In this document: positions 16,610-25,378 of the stretch, piece after piece
How the letters are laid out: each line of letters opens with the position of its first letter
How positions within the stretch are numbered: the stretch's first letter is position 1
Source of the DNA: an uncultured Chryseobacterium sp.
GTDB taxonomy: Bacteria > Bacteroidota > Bacteroidia > Flavobacteriales > Weeksellaceae
DNA length: 64,000 nucleotides
NCBI GenBank assembly: GCA_913778085.1
Contig: CAJYXJ010000015.1
Coordinates: 53,690-117,689, forward strand
Reading direction: 5' to 3'
Position numbers and translations under genes: made by a program
Notes under the pieces: model-generated
Told to the model about the DNA's origin: nothing
Databases searched by the model: none
The model's input: only the letters and a program-made list of their open reading frames with translations

Positions 16610-17629
16610 ATGAGTACCGAAACATTAGAAAAAGCTAAATCTGCAATTCCGGTAAGGGGATTTTTAGATATCAAAGACCTGATTATCCCTGAAGGCGAGG
16701 AACTCGTAAAAGCGATTCTAAAGCTGAAAGAAGAAAAGAATGCAGTGATTTTAGCGCATTATTACCAACCCGGAGAAATCCAGGATATTGCCGATTTCCT
16801 TGGCGATTCCCTTCAGCTGGCAAGACAGGCGAAAGATACCGATGCCGATATGATTGTATTCTGCGGAGTGCATTTCATGGCCGAAGCGGCAAAAATTTTA
16901 AATCCGACCAAAAAGGTAGTTCTTCCCGATACGATGGCAGGATGTTCCTTGGCAGACGGATGTTCAGGAGAAGGCCTGCGAAAAATGCGCGAGCAGCATC
17001 CGAATGCCTTGGTTGCCACTTACATCAACTGTAATGCGGAAACAAAGGCTGAAAGCGATATTATCGTTACCAGCTCCAATGCGGAAACCGTAATCGAAGC
17101 CCTGCCGAAAGACCGTCCGATTATTTTCGCTCCGGATAAAAACCTGGGAAGATACCTTTCTCAGAAAACCGGCCGCGATATGATTCTCTGGGATGGCAGC
17201 TGCATCGTTCATGAAGCTTTTTCCATGGAAAGAATTGCCAAACAGCTGGCCGATAATCCGGATGCCAAATTAATTGCCCACCCGGAAAGTGAAGAAGCGG
17301 TTCTGAAGCTGGCTCATTTCATTGGCTCCACTTCTGCTCTCTTAAATTTTGTGGAACAGGACGACTGCCAGAAATTCATCATCGCTACGGAAGAAGGCAT
17401 TCTGCACGAAATGAAGAAACGTGCTCCTCATAAAGAACTGATCCCGGCACTGGTTTTTGACGAAACCTGCAATTGCTCAGAATGTTTCTACATGAAACGT
17501 AATACGATGGAAAAGCTTTATCTGTGTATGAAGTATGAGCTTCCGGAAATCCTGATGGATGAAGAATTAAGATTAAAAGCTTTAAAGCCAATTGAAGCGA
17601 TGCTTGATCTTTCAAAGAGTATAAAATAA
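16610..17629 (+). CDS. nadA: Quinolinate synthase A
   Basis: Condenses iminoaspartate with dihydroxyacetone phosphate to quinolinate in NAD synthesis. It is a 4Fe-4S enzyme of 339 aa. Family segments include ILAHYYQPGEIQDIADFLGD, VFCGVHFMAEAAKIL, YINCNAETKA and a Cys-rich CNCSECFYM near residue 290. A GTG 6 nt upstream is also in frame, but the ATG at 16610 is a simpler start. A TAATTTTG box at 16564-16571 may be its promoter. A strong terminator follows, shared with the convergent peptide genes. Confidence 0.93.
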   Translation: MSTETLEKAKSAIPVRGFLDIKDLIIPEGEELVKAILKLKEEKNAVILAHYYQPGEIQDIADFLGDSLQLARQAKDTDADMIVFCGVHFMAEAAKILNPTKKVVLPDTMAGCSLADGCSGEGLRKMREQHPNALVATYINCNAETKAESDIIVTSSNAETVIEALPKDRPIIFAPDKNLGRYLSQKTGRDMILWDGSCIVHEAFSMERIAKQLADNPDAKLIAHPESEEAVLKLAHFIGSTSALLNFVEQDDCQKFIIATEEGILHEMKKRAPHKELIPALVFDETCNCSECFYMKRNTMEKLYLCMKYELPEILMDEELRLKALKPIEAMLDLSKSIK

Positions 17630-17632
17630 AAG

Positions 17633-17668
17633 AAAGCACTGTCTGTAGGCAGTGCTTTTTTATTTTCA
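17633..17668. terminator. Bidirectional terminator between nadA and the small-peptide genes
   Basis: AAAGCACTGTC (17633-17643) pairs with GGCAGTGCTTT (17648-17658) with one mismatch. Runs of T follow on the plus strand, and A residues precede it, so it can serve both convergent units. Confidence 0.75.
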
Positions 17669-17669
17669 A

Positions 17670-17852
17670 TTATTGTTCATAACAATCCGCGCTTACATCT
17701 ACGCACCTCTGACAATCTTGAGAAAGTGCAAAGTACTGCGCGCAGGTGTTGGAATATTCGGGTCCTGTTCCGTAATTATTGTTGACAGGACATCCTGCAC
17801 AGTTTAAGGAACCTTTAATGGACTTCAATGCTGATCTGGTTAATTTTTTCAT
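17670..17852 (-). CDS. Bacteriocin-like leader peptide, six-Cys core (third of three)
   Basis: A 60-residue peptide. Residues 1-15 form a leader MKKLTRSALKSIKGS, which fits the short Lys-rich leaders ending in a Gly-containing step that are seen on bacteriocin-like peptides in Chryseobacterium. The remaining core has six cysteines (C-x2-CP, one single, C-x2-C, one single). The core closely resembles that of the peptide at 18075-18272: both show CxGCP, a C-x2-Y segment, a C-x2-CV-x-VS run and a final Cys. It lies 11 nt after the previous gene. Likely exported and possibly disulfide-bonded; activity is unknown. Confidence 0.75.
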   Translation of the reverse strand: MKKLTRSALKSIKGSLNCAGCPVNNNYGTGPEYSNTCAQYFALSQDCQRCVDVSADCYEQ

Positions 17853-17863
17853 ACGAATGTGTA

Positions 17864-18046
17864 TTATAAAGGATTACTCGGACATTCCAGAGGCTTATAA
17901 AAATACAGGCAAACTTTGCGCCCTTTGAAGTCGGTACATGCTGCACATCCGGCCGGTGCACAGTCTAAATCTGTAGAACATTCATCTCCGGCACTTCCTT
18001 TTATTGTGCTTAGATCCCTTCTGTTTAGTTTCTTTAGATTTTTCAT
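17864..18046 (-). CDS. Bacteriocin-like leader peptide, six-Cys core (second of three)
   Basis: A 60-residue peptide. The leader MKNLKKLNRRDLSTIKGS is close to that of the first peptide, but the core differs: DECSTDLDC, then AGCAACTDFKGRKVC and a final ECP. It also has six cysteines. The gene lies 28 nt after the first peptide gene and 11 nt before the third, so the three should be cotranscribed. No maturation enzyme or peptidase-type ABC exporter is encoded nearby. Function unknown. Confidence 0.75.
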   Translation of the reverse strand: MKNLKKLNRRDLSTIKGSAGDECSTDLDCAPAGCAACTDFKGRKVCLYFYKPLECPSNPL

Positions 18047-18074
18047 ATTTTTTAGTTTAAAAATTTATCAATTA

Positions 18075-18272
18075 TTAAGAATTGAAGCATTCAGAACTTA
18101 CCAATACACATGATTTACACCGGCTCGGCAATACGTTATAATCTTCACAGGAATAGTTATAACCGTTGGATGCTCCTCCCGGACCATATCCTCCTGTCGG
18201 ACATCCGGTGCAGCTGAGCGCTCCATTAATCTGATAAAGATCCTTTCTTGTTAATTTTTTCAGGTTTTTCAT
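18075..18272 (-). CDS. Bacteriocin-like leader peptide, six-Cys core (first of three)
   Basis: A 65-residue peptide. The leader MKNLKKLTRKDLYQINGA is followed by LSCTGCPTGGYGPGG and a Cys-rich tail (YSCEDY, RCKSCV, ECFNS), six cysteines in total. It is the promoter-proximal gene of the three-gene set; a TATATTTA box lies 27 nt upstream. Its core aligns with the third peptide rather than with its immediate neighbour. Probably a secreted peptide; bacteriocin activity is suggested only by the leader family. Confidence 0.75.
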   Translation of the reverse strand: MKNLKKLTRKDLYQINGALSCTGCPTGGYGPGGASNGYNYSCEDYNVLPSRCKSCVLVSSECFNS

Positions 18273-18299
18273 AGATGATTAATTTTTAATTTGATGTTT

Positions 18300-18307
18300 T
18301 AAATATA
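18300..18307 (-). promoter_or_regulatory. Putative -7 box of the peptide operon
   Basis: TATATTTA on the minus strand differs from TAnnTTTG only in the last base, and lies 27 nt before the first peptide start codon. Confidence 0.45.
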
Positions 18308-18464
18308 GTATTTTTTCATATAACTTCTACGCATGACTGAGAATATTTCTTATTGATGTGAAAAATTATATCTAGTACAATATTTCTCTGAGTAAGATAT
18401 CGGCTATTGAAATGATAATCATTGAAATTTAGTTTTAAAAAGATGTGAATAATCTAAAATTCTC

Positions 18465-18494
18465 TTGCTTTTCTAAAGATAATTAGTACATTTG
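18465..18494 (+). promoter_or_regulatory. Threonine operon promoter
   Basis: TTG (18465-18467) and TACATTTG (18487-18494) are separated by 19 bp, an excellent match to the Bacteroidota consensus. Transcription should start about 4-7 nt later, just before the leader-peptide ATG at 18506. Confidence 0.75.
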
Positions 18495-18505
18495 TTTCAG
18501 TTACG

Positions 18506-18610
18506 ATGAATTTTTTAAGAAACATATCTGATCTTTCAGCTCGAAATTTTTCAATTTCGGAGGTTTCTTTTGTTTCTACTATTACAACAACTACTACTAT
18601 TACCCCATAA
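18506..18610 (+). CDS. Threonine operon leader peptide (thrL-like)
   Basis: A 34-codon ORF beginning MNFLRNISDLS and ending in STITTTTTITP. Codons 25-33 hold seven Thr and two Ile. The pattern matches the Thr/Ile-rich leader peptide that controls the threonine operon by attenuation in enterobacteria, and thrA-thrB-thrC lie directly downstream. The promoter places its ATG about 11 nt after the -7 box. Ribosome stalling at these codons when charged Thr- or Ile-tRNA is scarce would let transcription continue. It is too short to be found by length-based gene calling. Confidence 0.85.
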   Translation: MNFLRNISDLSARNFSISEVSFVSTITTTTTITP

Positions 18611-18677
18611 GGGGGTCTATTTTCACATATTATTCATAGGCGTGTACTCTTTTCTGAAAGAGTAAATTTCATTTTTT
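18602..18677 (+). terminator. Attenuator of the thr operon
   Basis: TACTCTTT (18645-18652), loop TCTG, then AAAGAGTA (18657-18664) form a perfect 8-bp stem, with TTTTTT at 18672-18677. Just upstream, ACCCC (18602-18606) and GGGGT (18612-18616) flank the leader stop codon and can pair. GGGGGT (18611-18616) can also pair with ACTCTT of the terminator arm using G-U pairs, and TCTTTCAG (18532-18539) is complementary to CTGAAAGA (18654-18661). These would be rival structures; which one forms in the cell is inferred. Confidence 0.65.
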
Positions 18678-18699
18678 CTATAACTTAAAACAATTCACA

Positions 18700-21150
18700 A
18701 TGAAAGTTTTAAAATTTGGAGGCACCTCCGTTGCCAATGCTCAAAATATACGGCAGGTCGAAAACATTATAAAAAAAGCATCTGCAGAAAGTAAAGTAGT
18801 GGTAGTCGTTTCAGCACTTCACGGGGTAACCGACCAATTGATCAATGCAGCAGAATCTGCCGCTGATCAAAAAGAGTCTTATCCGGAAATCCTGAGAGAG
18901 CTCGAAAACAAACATCTGAATCTTGTAAAAGAACTCATTCCGATTCTGGCGCAAAGCGCGTGGCTAAGTTTTGTCAAAAAGCATTTCAATGATATTGAAG
19001 AGATCTGCAACGGGATTTTCGTTTTGGGAGAATTTACCGCAAAAACGAAAGACAGGATCACTTCATACGGAGAATTTCTTTCTTCCCGAATCATTCATGC
19101 AAAGCTTCAATCCGAAGGTTTGGATGCTTCGTGGATAAATTCTGCCGAGCAAATCATCACCGACAGTAATTTTACTCATGCAAAAGTAAATTTTGAACGT
19201 ACGGAGGAAAATATCAGAAAATATTTCGCGGAAAACCATAACCGGATTACCATTGCTCCGGGTTTTATCGCCAAAGACGAAGACGGAAATCGTACAACGC
19301 TCGGGCGGGGCGGCTCCGACTATACCGCATCCATCATTGCTGCCGCAATGGATGCAGAAGAACTTGAAATCTGGACGGATGTGAGCGGCATGATGACGGC
19401 AGATCCCAGGTTGGTAGCCGCAGCAAAACCCATTCCTGAAATCTCGTATGCCGAAGCAATGGAACTTTCCCATTTTGGGGCAAAAGTTTTATATCCGCCG
19501 ACCATTCAGCCGGTCATGGCAAAAAATATTGATTTACGAATCAGGAATACGTTTGATCCTGAAGCGTATGGAACCTTAATTTCCTATCAGCCGAAGATAT
19601 CAGGCAATGAAAACCAGGAAATTGCAGTGGGAATTTCAAACATGAATGATATTGCGCTGCTCACCCTTGAAGGAAGCGGGATGATCGGGATTCCGGGATT
19701 TTCCGCAAAATTATTCCAGTGTCTCAATCATGAAAAGATCAGTGTGATTCTGATTACCCAAAGTTCGTCGGAGCATTCCATCACCGTAGCCATTAATGAA
19801 AAAGATGTTCCCGTTGCGAACAGAGCAATCAATACCTCCTTTGAAGATGATCTGAAATTAAAAAGGGTTGAACCTGTAAAAATTGAAACCGGTCTCGGCA
19901 TCGTTGCTCTGGTAGGAGACAACATGAAAAGCAGAAGCGGCGTAAGCGCAAAAATGTTTGGCTGCCTCGGGAACAACGGTATCAATATCCGGGCGATTGC
20001 ACAGGGCTCTTCGGAAAAAAACATCAGCATCGTTATTTCACAGGAAGATATCCGGAAAGCAGTTAACATCCTTCATGAAGAAGTTTTTGAATCTGAGATC
20101 AAGCAGGTTCATGTTTACATCTGCGGAACCGGGAATGTAGGTACAAAATTAATCCGCCAGATCTATGATCAGAACGAATACCTGAAGGAAAACCTTTTGG
20201 TCAATATAAGAATCGCAGGGCTCTGCAACAGCCGGAAAATGCTTTTTTCCGATAAAGGAATTTCTGAAGATGACTTTTTAAAGCTTAATGAAAACGGGAA
20301 CGAATTTTGTGAGGAAAATTTTGCTGATGAAATTATTTCCAGAAACCTGAGAAATTCCGTTTTCGTAGATGTAACGGCAAGCCCGGAAGTTCCTCCTGTC
20401 TACGAAAAACTCTTAAAACGCAGTGTGAATATCGTAGCCTGCAATAAAATTGCGGCCTCTTCAGACTTCGCGAATTATAAAAATTTAAAAAATACAGCCC
20501 GGAACCACAACTGCCGGTTTTTCTTTGAAACCAATGTCGGAGCCGGGCTTCCGATCATCGGAACCATTAACGACCTTATCAGAAGCGGTGACCGGATCAA
20601 TTCTATTCAGGCTGTGTTGAGCGGAACATTGAATTTCGTATTCAATCATTATGATGGCAGCAAGCCTTTCTCAGAAGTGGTGGCACAAGCCCAGCAGGAA
20701 GGGTACACCGAGCCGGACCCAAGGCTTGATCTGGCAGGAACGGATGTTGCCCGGAAAATACTGATCCTGGCAAGAGAAGCAGGCTATCCGCTTGAGTTCG
20801 ATACCATTGAAAATGAAGGCTTCCTGCCTGAAGAATGCATGAAAGGAAGTGTAAAAGATTTTTACAAGGCACTTTTCAAATATGAAGATCACTTTAGAAA
20901 TCTGCTCGAAAATGCGAAAAGCGACGGAAAGATCTTAAAATACGTTGCCGAATTTAAAGAGGGAGAGGCAAAAATAGGATTGCAACACGTGGCTCCGGAA
21001 AGCGATCTTTTTCATCTGTACGGTAAAGACAACATCGTGATCTTTAAGACGCTAAGATATGCTGAACAGCCTTTGGTGGTGAAAGGCGCAGGAGCCGGCG
21101 CAGAAGTTACGGCCAGTGGTATTTTTGCTGATATTGTACGTTCCGTTTAA
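18700..21150 (+). CDS. thrA: Bifunctional aspartate kinase / homoserine dehydrogenase
   Basis: Catalyses two steps of threonine and methionine synthesis: phosphorylation of aspartate and reduction of aspartate semialdehyde to homoserine. The kinase domain begins with KFGGTSVANA (residues 4-13) and includes TLGRGGSDYTAS. Two ACT regulatory domains follow (about residues 310-460). The dehydrogenase domain starts with an NAD(P) motif CGTGNVG near residue 475 and has the family segment FFETNVGAGLPIIGT. The length of 816 aa is standard. It is first in the operon, downstream of the leader peptide and attenuator. Confidence 0.96.
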   Translation: MKVLKFGGTSVANAQNIRQVENIIKKASAESKVVVVVSALHGVTDQLINAAESAADQKESYPEILRELENKHLNLVKELIPILAQSAWLSFVKKHFNDIEEICNGIFVLGEFTAKTKDRITSYGEFLSSRIIHAKLQSEGLDASWINSAEQIITDSNFTHAKVNFERTEENIRKYFAENHNRITIAPGFIAKDEDGNRTTLGRGGSDYTASIIAAAMDAEELEIWTDVSGMMTADPRLVAAAKPIPEISYAEAMELSHFGAKVLYPPTIQPVMAKNIDLRIRNTFDPEAYGTLISYQPKISGNENQEIAVGISNMNDIALLTLEGSGMIGIPGFSAKLFQCLNHEKISVILITQSSSEHSITVAINEKDVPVANRAINTSFEDDLKLKRVEPVKIETGLGIVALVGDNMKSRSGVSAKMFGCLGNNGINIRAIAQGSSEKNISIVISQEDIRKAVNILHEEVFESEIKQVHVYICGTGNVGTKLIRQIYDQNEYLKENLLVNIRIAGLCNSRKMLFSDKGISEDDFLKLNENGNEFCEENFADEIISRNLRNSVFVDVTASPEVPPVYEKLLKRSVNIVACNKIAASSDFANYKNLKNTARNHNCRFFFETNVGAGLPIIGTINDLIRSGDRINSIQAVLSGTLNFVFNHYDGSKPFSEVVAQAQQEGYTEPDPRLDLAGTDVARKILILAREAGYPLEFDTIENEGFLPEECMKGSVKDFYKALFKYEDHFRNLLENAKSDGKILKYVAEFKEGEAKIGLQHVAPESDLFHLYGKDNIVIFKTLRYAEQPLVVKGAGAGAEVTASGIFADIVRSV

Positions 21151-21160
21151 AATGTTACCT

Positions 21161-22081
21161 ATGAAAAATGTAAGATTAAAAGTACCGGCCACCGTGGCCA
21201 ATCTGGTTTGCGGATTTGATATCCTGGGAATGGCCATCCACGAACCTTATGATGAAATGGAACTGAAGCTGCTTGAAACGCCGGAAGTGATTATCCGGCA
21301 TACCGACGGTTTCGGACTGCCGGAAGAGCCATCCGGAAATGTAGCCGGCGTTGTCCTAATGAAGATCATGGAACACCTGAACCTCAAAAATGGGTTTGAG
21401 GTAATCATCAATAAAAGAATAAAACCGGGAAGCGGGCTTGGGTCTAGTGCTGCCAGTGCTGCAGGAGCTGCCGTAGGAGCCAATGAGCTTCTGGGAAATG
21501 TCTTCACCAGGGAAGAGCTCGTTTATTTTGCCATGTTTGGTGAAGAGCTCGCATCCGGTGTGAAGCATGCGGATAATATTGCGCCGTGTATTTATGGCGG
21601 AATCACGTTGGTTAAATCCTCGGACCCGGTAGATATTATTCCGCTGAATGCCCCGGATTTATTCGTAACGGCCGTACATCCGCAGATTGAGGTAAAAACA
21701 TCAGACGCAAGACAGATTCTGAAGAATAAGATTCTCCTGAAAGATGCGATAGAACAATGGGGAAATATTGCCGGACTGGTCGCCGGAATTCAGAAAAACG
21801 ATTTCGGACTGATCGGCAGAAGCCTGAAAGATGTAATCATCGAACCCGTCAGAAGCATTCTCATTCCGAAATTTAATGAAATAAAAGAAAAAAGCATGGA
21901 AGCAGGAGCCTTGGGCGGAGGCATTTCAGGCTCAGGACCTTCCCTGTTCATGCTGTCTGAAACTGAAAAGATTTCGAAGGACATTGCAGAAATAATGAAG
22001 ACCGTTTACGATGAGACCGGAATCGACAGCCTGGTCTATGTTTCAAAAATAAACCCGTCAGGAATTACCATCATTGATTAA
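21161..22081 (+). CDS. thrB: Homoserine kinase
   Basis: Phosphorylates homoserine. It belongs to the GHMP kinase family, with the phosphate-binding loop PGSGLGSSAASAAG at about residues 89-102, the N-terminal VKVPATVANL-type segment (here LKVPATVANLVCGFD) and a C-terminal GGGISGSGPSLF motif. In-frame ATGs exist at 21152 and earlier, but the one at 21161 gives the normal family N-terminus. The gene follows thrA by 10 nt. Length 306 aa. Confidence 0.95.
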   Translation: MKNVRLKVPATVANLVCGFDILGMAIHEPYDEMELKLLETPEVIIRHTDGFGLPEEPSGNVAGVVLMKIMEHLNLKNGFEVIINKRIKPGSGLGSSAASAAGAAVGANELLGNVFTREELVYFAMFGEELASGVKHADNIAPCIYGGITLVKSSDPVDIIPLNAPDLFVTAVHPQIEVKTSDARQILKNKILLKDAIEQWGNIAGLVAGIQKNDFGLIGRSLKDVIIEPVRSILIPKFNEIKEKSMEAGALGGGISGSGPSLFMLSETEKISKDIAEIMKTVYDETGIDSLVYVSKINPSGITIID

Positions 22082-22092
22082 AACCGAACAGA

Positions 22093-23406
22093 ATGAATTA
22101 CTATAATTTAAAAGATAAAAAAGAAACCGTTGATTTCCGTACCGCAACCGTGAAAGGCCAGGGAAAAGAGAAAGGCTTGTTTTTCCCTGAATCTATTCCA
22201 CCGTTAGACCGGCAGCTGGTCGAAAACCTGCACCAGCTTTCCGATGAAGAAATTGCCTTCCAATGCATGAAAGACTTTGCAGGAGATGAAATTCCGGCGG
22301 ACATTTTAAAAGCAATTGTCTCAGAAACCGTCAGCTTTGAAATTCCTTTGAAAAAAATTAATGAACATATCTATTCCCTGGAGCTTTTTCACGGGCCAAC
22401 GTTAGCCTTTAAAGACATCGGTGCAAGATTCATGAGCGGCTGCCTGTCTTACTTTCTAAAAGATCAGGATAAGAAGGTTACGGTTTTGGTAGCCACTTCA
22501 GGAGATACCGGAGGCGCAGTGGCACATGGGTTCTATAAAACACCGGGAATAAATGTCGTGATTTTGTACCCGAAAAACAAAGTAAGCCCGGTTCAGGAAA
22601 AACAGCTCACGGCGCTTGGTGAAAATATTTCTGCACTGGAAATCAAGGGCAGCTTCGACGACTGTCAAAATCTGGTAAAACAGGCCTTTTCGGATCAGGA
22701 AATTACTTCAAATGTATTTCTGACCTCGGCCAATTCCATTAATGTGGCGAGGTGGCTTCCCCAGCAAATTTACTATTTGCTCGCATTGAAACAGTGGCAG
22801 AAGACAGAAAAGGAGCCGCCTGTGATCTGTGTTCCCAGCGGAAATTTCGGGAATATCTGCGCCGGGATCCTTGCACATATAAGAGGTTTGCCTGCCGAAC
22901 ATTTTATCGCAGCCTGCAATAAAAACGACAGTATTCCAAGGTATTTAGAAACCCGAGAATTGGTTCAGAAAGAAACGGTACCAACCCTTTCCAATGCAAT
23001 GGACGTGGGAAATCCGAGTAACTTTGTAAGGGTCTCCCAACTTTTTGAAAACCGGTTTGAAAAAATAAAAGGTGCCGTTTCAGGGTATTCTGTTGATGAC
23101 GAAAAAACTTTGGAGACCATAAAAGAAGTCTACGAAAAATACCATTACCTGCTGGAACCGCACAGTGCAGTCGCCTATACTGCCCTGGAACAATATTTAG
23201 AAGAAAATCCGGGCAGAAAAGGTTTTATCCTGGGAACAGCCCATCCTGTGAAATTTCCTGAAGCCATCGAAAAAGCAGTAAAGATAAAAACCGACCTCCC
23301 GGAATCTCTGGAAGAATTAATGAAAAAAGACAAAAAAAGTATTGAAATGCAACCTGATTTTGAAGAATTAAAACGATTTTTGCTTAATAAAACGAAAGAA
23401 GAATGA
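22093..23406 (+). CDS. thrC: Threonine synthase
   Basis: PLP enzyme that converts phosphohomoserine to threonine. The PLP lysine is in GPTLAFKDIGARFM, about residue 107. A VATSGDTGGAVAHGF motif binds the cofactor phosphate, and VPSGNFGNICAG follows in the middle. The length of 437 aa fits the long form. It lies 11 nt after thrB and overlaps folB by 4 nt, so all are cotranscribed. Confidence 0.96.
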   Translation: MNYYNLKDKKETVDFRTATVKGQGKEKGLFFPESIPPLDRQLVENLHQLSDEEIAFQCMKDFAGDEIPADILKAIVSETVSFEIPLKKINEHIYSLELFHGPTLAFKDIGARFMSGCLSYFLKDQDKKVTVLVATSGDTGGAVAHGFYKTPGINVVILYPKNKVSPVQEKQLTALGENISALEIKGSFDDCQNLVKQAFSDQEITSNVFLTSANSINVARWLPQQIYYLLALKQWQKTEKEPPVICVPSGNFGNICAGILAHIRGLPAEHFIAACNKNDSIPRYLETRELVQKETVPTLSNAMDVGNPSNFVRVSQLFENRFEKIKGAVSGYSVDDEKTLETIKEVYEKYHYLLEPHSAVAYTALEQYLEENPGRKGFILGTAHPVKFPEAIEKAVKIKTDLPESLEELMKKDKKSIEMQPDFEELKRFLLNKTKEE

Positions 23407-23771
23407 GCAAGATTTATCTTGAAGATATAAAAATATATGCCTATCACGGGGTTTTGCCGGAAGAGAATATTATCGGCACCTATTATATTCTGAATACGGA
23501 ACTTCATACAGACTTATGGAAAGCCGCCGAATCTGATGACCTGAATGATACCATCAGCTATGCGGACATCAATGATATTATTCATGACGAAATGAAGACG
23601 AAATCCAAACTGCTGGAACATGTGGCGGGAAGAATTATTGCTGCTCTGCACAAAAAATTTCCGCAGATCGATTATATCAAATTAAAGATCACCAAAACCG
23701 CTCCTCCGATGAAAGGCGAAATGCGTGGGGCGAGCATCGAACTGGAACAGAGTTTTAAACCTCAAAATTAA
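23403..23771 (+). CDS. folB: Dihydroneopterin aldolase
   Basis: A 122-residue folate-pathway enzyme that splits dihydroneopterin. Recognised from IYLEDIKIYAYHGVLPEE at the start, TISYADINDI in the middle and LLEHVAGRII followed by KITKTAPPMKG. Its ATG overlaps the thrC stop (ATGA), indicating translational coupling, so folate and threonine genes share one transcript. The complex is normally an octamer in the cytoplasm. Confidence 0.92.
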   Translation: MSKIYLEDIKIYAYHGVLPEENIIGTYYILNTELHTDLWKAAESDDLNDTISYADINDIIHDEMKTKSKLLEHVAGRIIAALHKKFPQIDYIKLKITKTAPPMKGEMRGASIELEQSFKPQN

Positions 23772-23807
23772 GCTTTCTCCCGTTTAATTTATTTAAAATT
23801 ATCCCTT

Positions 23808-25172
23808 GTGAAAATCATCAAGTTACTTCTTCTGATCCTTTTTATCAATGCATCGGCACAGACCGTCGCTGATAATACGATGGTGCATTACAATTTCCCG
23901 AAAGTAAAATCGAGCATTACGATGCCTGTAACAATTCCTTTAGCGGAAATCAGCAATCTGATCAATGCTTCAGTGAAAGATCTTATTTATCAGGATGATT
24001 CGTATACCGATAACAACAATGACCAGTTTAAGGTAAAAGTCTGGAAAACCCGACCGATCCGTCTTGTCGGTGGAACCAGCCAGAACCTCCTGATTGAGGT
24101 CCCGTTAAAAATATGGGCAGAAAAGGGCATTGGCACATTAGGCATTTACACCTACCAGAATACGGAGTTTGAAACGGTAATGTCTTTCAGTACAACGATT
24201 AATTTCCAAAATAACTGGACCGTAAAGACCACTACCGAACCCAATGGATTCCGATGGGTGGTAAAGCCTGTCCTTGACTTCGGCAGGATCAAGATTCCGA
24301 TTACCGGTCTGGTGGAAAAAAGCCTGATCGAGCAGCAGCAGAAATTCAGCAAAACAATCGACCAGCAGCTGGCCACTCAGCTTAATTTCCAGCAATATGC
24401 AATATTGGCCTGGAATACGTTTTCAAATCCGTTCAACATTTCGGAGGAATACAATACCTGGTTGAAGGTTACGCCAATTAAAGTAAATATCACGCCGTTG
24501 AAATTTTACGGCAATCAGATCAATACCGATCTGGGAATTGACGTCTATTCCGAAACCTTTACCGGAAACAAGCCTTCCTCTACCCCGCTTGTAAAAACGG
24601 CTGCTGATTTTAATTTCGTTCCTGCTTTAACCGATAAATTCCTGCTTCAGACAACGGCAAATATTCCATTTTCAGAAGCAACGGAAATTGCACGGAACAT
24701 GTTTTTAAATAAAGAATACGACCTCAGAGATTCTTCCGTAAAAATCAAAGACATCAAAGTGTACGGCGTAGAGGACAGAGTAATGATCGAAGCGGAAACG
24801 GAAGGCTATGTAAAAGGGAAAGCTTTTATTTCCGGAATTCCCGTTTATGATGAGGCCAATAAGAAAATCGTGCTGTCGAATACCAAATTCAATCTGAAGA
24901 CCGCCAATTTCCTGCAAAAAACGGCAACCCTGCTTTTCAAAGGCCGTATTGTAAAGATGATCGAAGAAGAATACGGAATCCCGACACAGGAACTGGAGAA
25001 CAGCTCGAAAAAAAGTATTGAAGAAGCTTTTAATAAAGAATATTACAAAGGATTAAAAATGACCGGAAAAGTCTTTACCCTGAAACCCGGCCAGATCCTG
25101 ATGAACCCGTACGGTATTACCGCTGTTATTGATACGAACGCGACTCTGCGATTGATTTTAAACGGAATATAA
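23808..25172 (+). CDS. DUF4403 family secreted protein
   Basis: A 454-residue protein with an N-terminal signal sequence (KIIKLLLLILFINASAQ). The body matches the DUF4403 family of unknown function in Bacteroidota, which carries tubular lipid-binding-like repeats; I assign it from the overall pattern (ITMPVTIPLAEISNLINA, then alternating strands, ending LRLILNGI). The start codon is GTG at 23808, with no better ATG nearby. It lies 36 nt after folB and may be the last gene of the threonine transcript. Probably in the periplasm or on the outer membrane. Confidence 0.7.
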   Translation: MKIIKLLLLILFINASAQTVADNTMVHYNFPKVKSSITMPVTIPLAEISNLINASVKDLIYQDDSYTDNNNDQFKVKVWKTRPIRLVGGTSQNLLIEVPLKIWAEKGIGTLGIYTYQNTEFETVMSFSTTINFQNNWTVKTTTEPNGFRWVVKPVLDFGRIKIPITGLVEKSLIEQQQKFSKTIDQQLATQLNFQQYAILAWNTFSNPFNISEEYNTWLKVTPIKVNITPLKFYGNQINTDLGIDVYSETFTGNKPSSTPLVKTAADFNFVPALTDKFLLQTTANIPFSEATEIARNMFLNKEYDLRDSSVKIKDIKVYGVEDRVMIEAETEGYVKGKAFISGIPVYDEANKKIVLSNTKFNLKTANFLQKTATLLFKGRIVKMIEEEYGIPTQELENSSKKSIEEAFNKEYYKGLKMTGKVFTLKPGQILMNPYGITAVIDTNATLRLILNGI

Positions 25173-25252
25173 AATAATTAAAAATTATAAAGCTGAAAGA
25201 CAGGCAAAAAGCGATATAGAAAGCATCGGCACGAAATAATTTGCTTAAAAAT

Positions 25253-25283
25253 TTTTGTTGAAACCTAAATTTTAGTATATTTG
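25253..25283 (+). promoter_or_regulatory. Promoter of tRNA-Cys
   Basis: TTTTG (25253-25257) and TATATTTG (25276-25283) are separated by 18 bp, and the tRNA begins 20 nt after the box. Confidence 0.7.
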
Positions 25284-25303
25284 CACACCTCAAAATGGTA
25301 AAT

Positions 25304-25374
25304 GGTACTTTGGCCGAGCGGCTAGGCAGTGGTCTGCAACACCATCTACAGCGGTTCGAATCCGCTAGGTACCT
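25304..25374 (+). tRNA. tRNA-Cys (GCA)
   Basis: A 71-nt cloverleaf: acceptor GGTACTT pairs with AGGTACC (one G-U), the anticodon loop reads CTGCAAC with anticodon GCA, and the T loop is GGTTCGAATCC. CCA is not encoded. It begins an accessory zone, and tRNA genes are common integration targets, though no duplicated 3' end was found downstream. Confidence 0.95.
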
Positions 25375-25378
25375 CAGA

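Noticed and set aside
17916-18113. A plus-strand ORF over the small peptides
   Set aside because: It overlaps two peptide genes with conserved leaders on the other strand and has no recognisable content.
25304-25374. A duplicated tRNA-Cys 3' end as an attachment site downstream
   Set aside because: I looked for GCTAGGTACCT and GGTTCGAATCC in the accessory zone and found no second copy.
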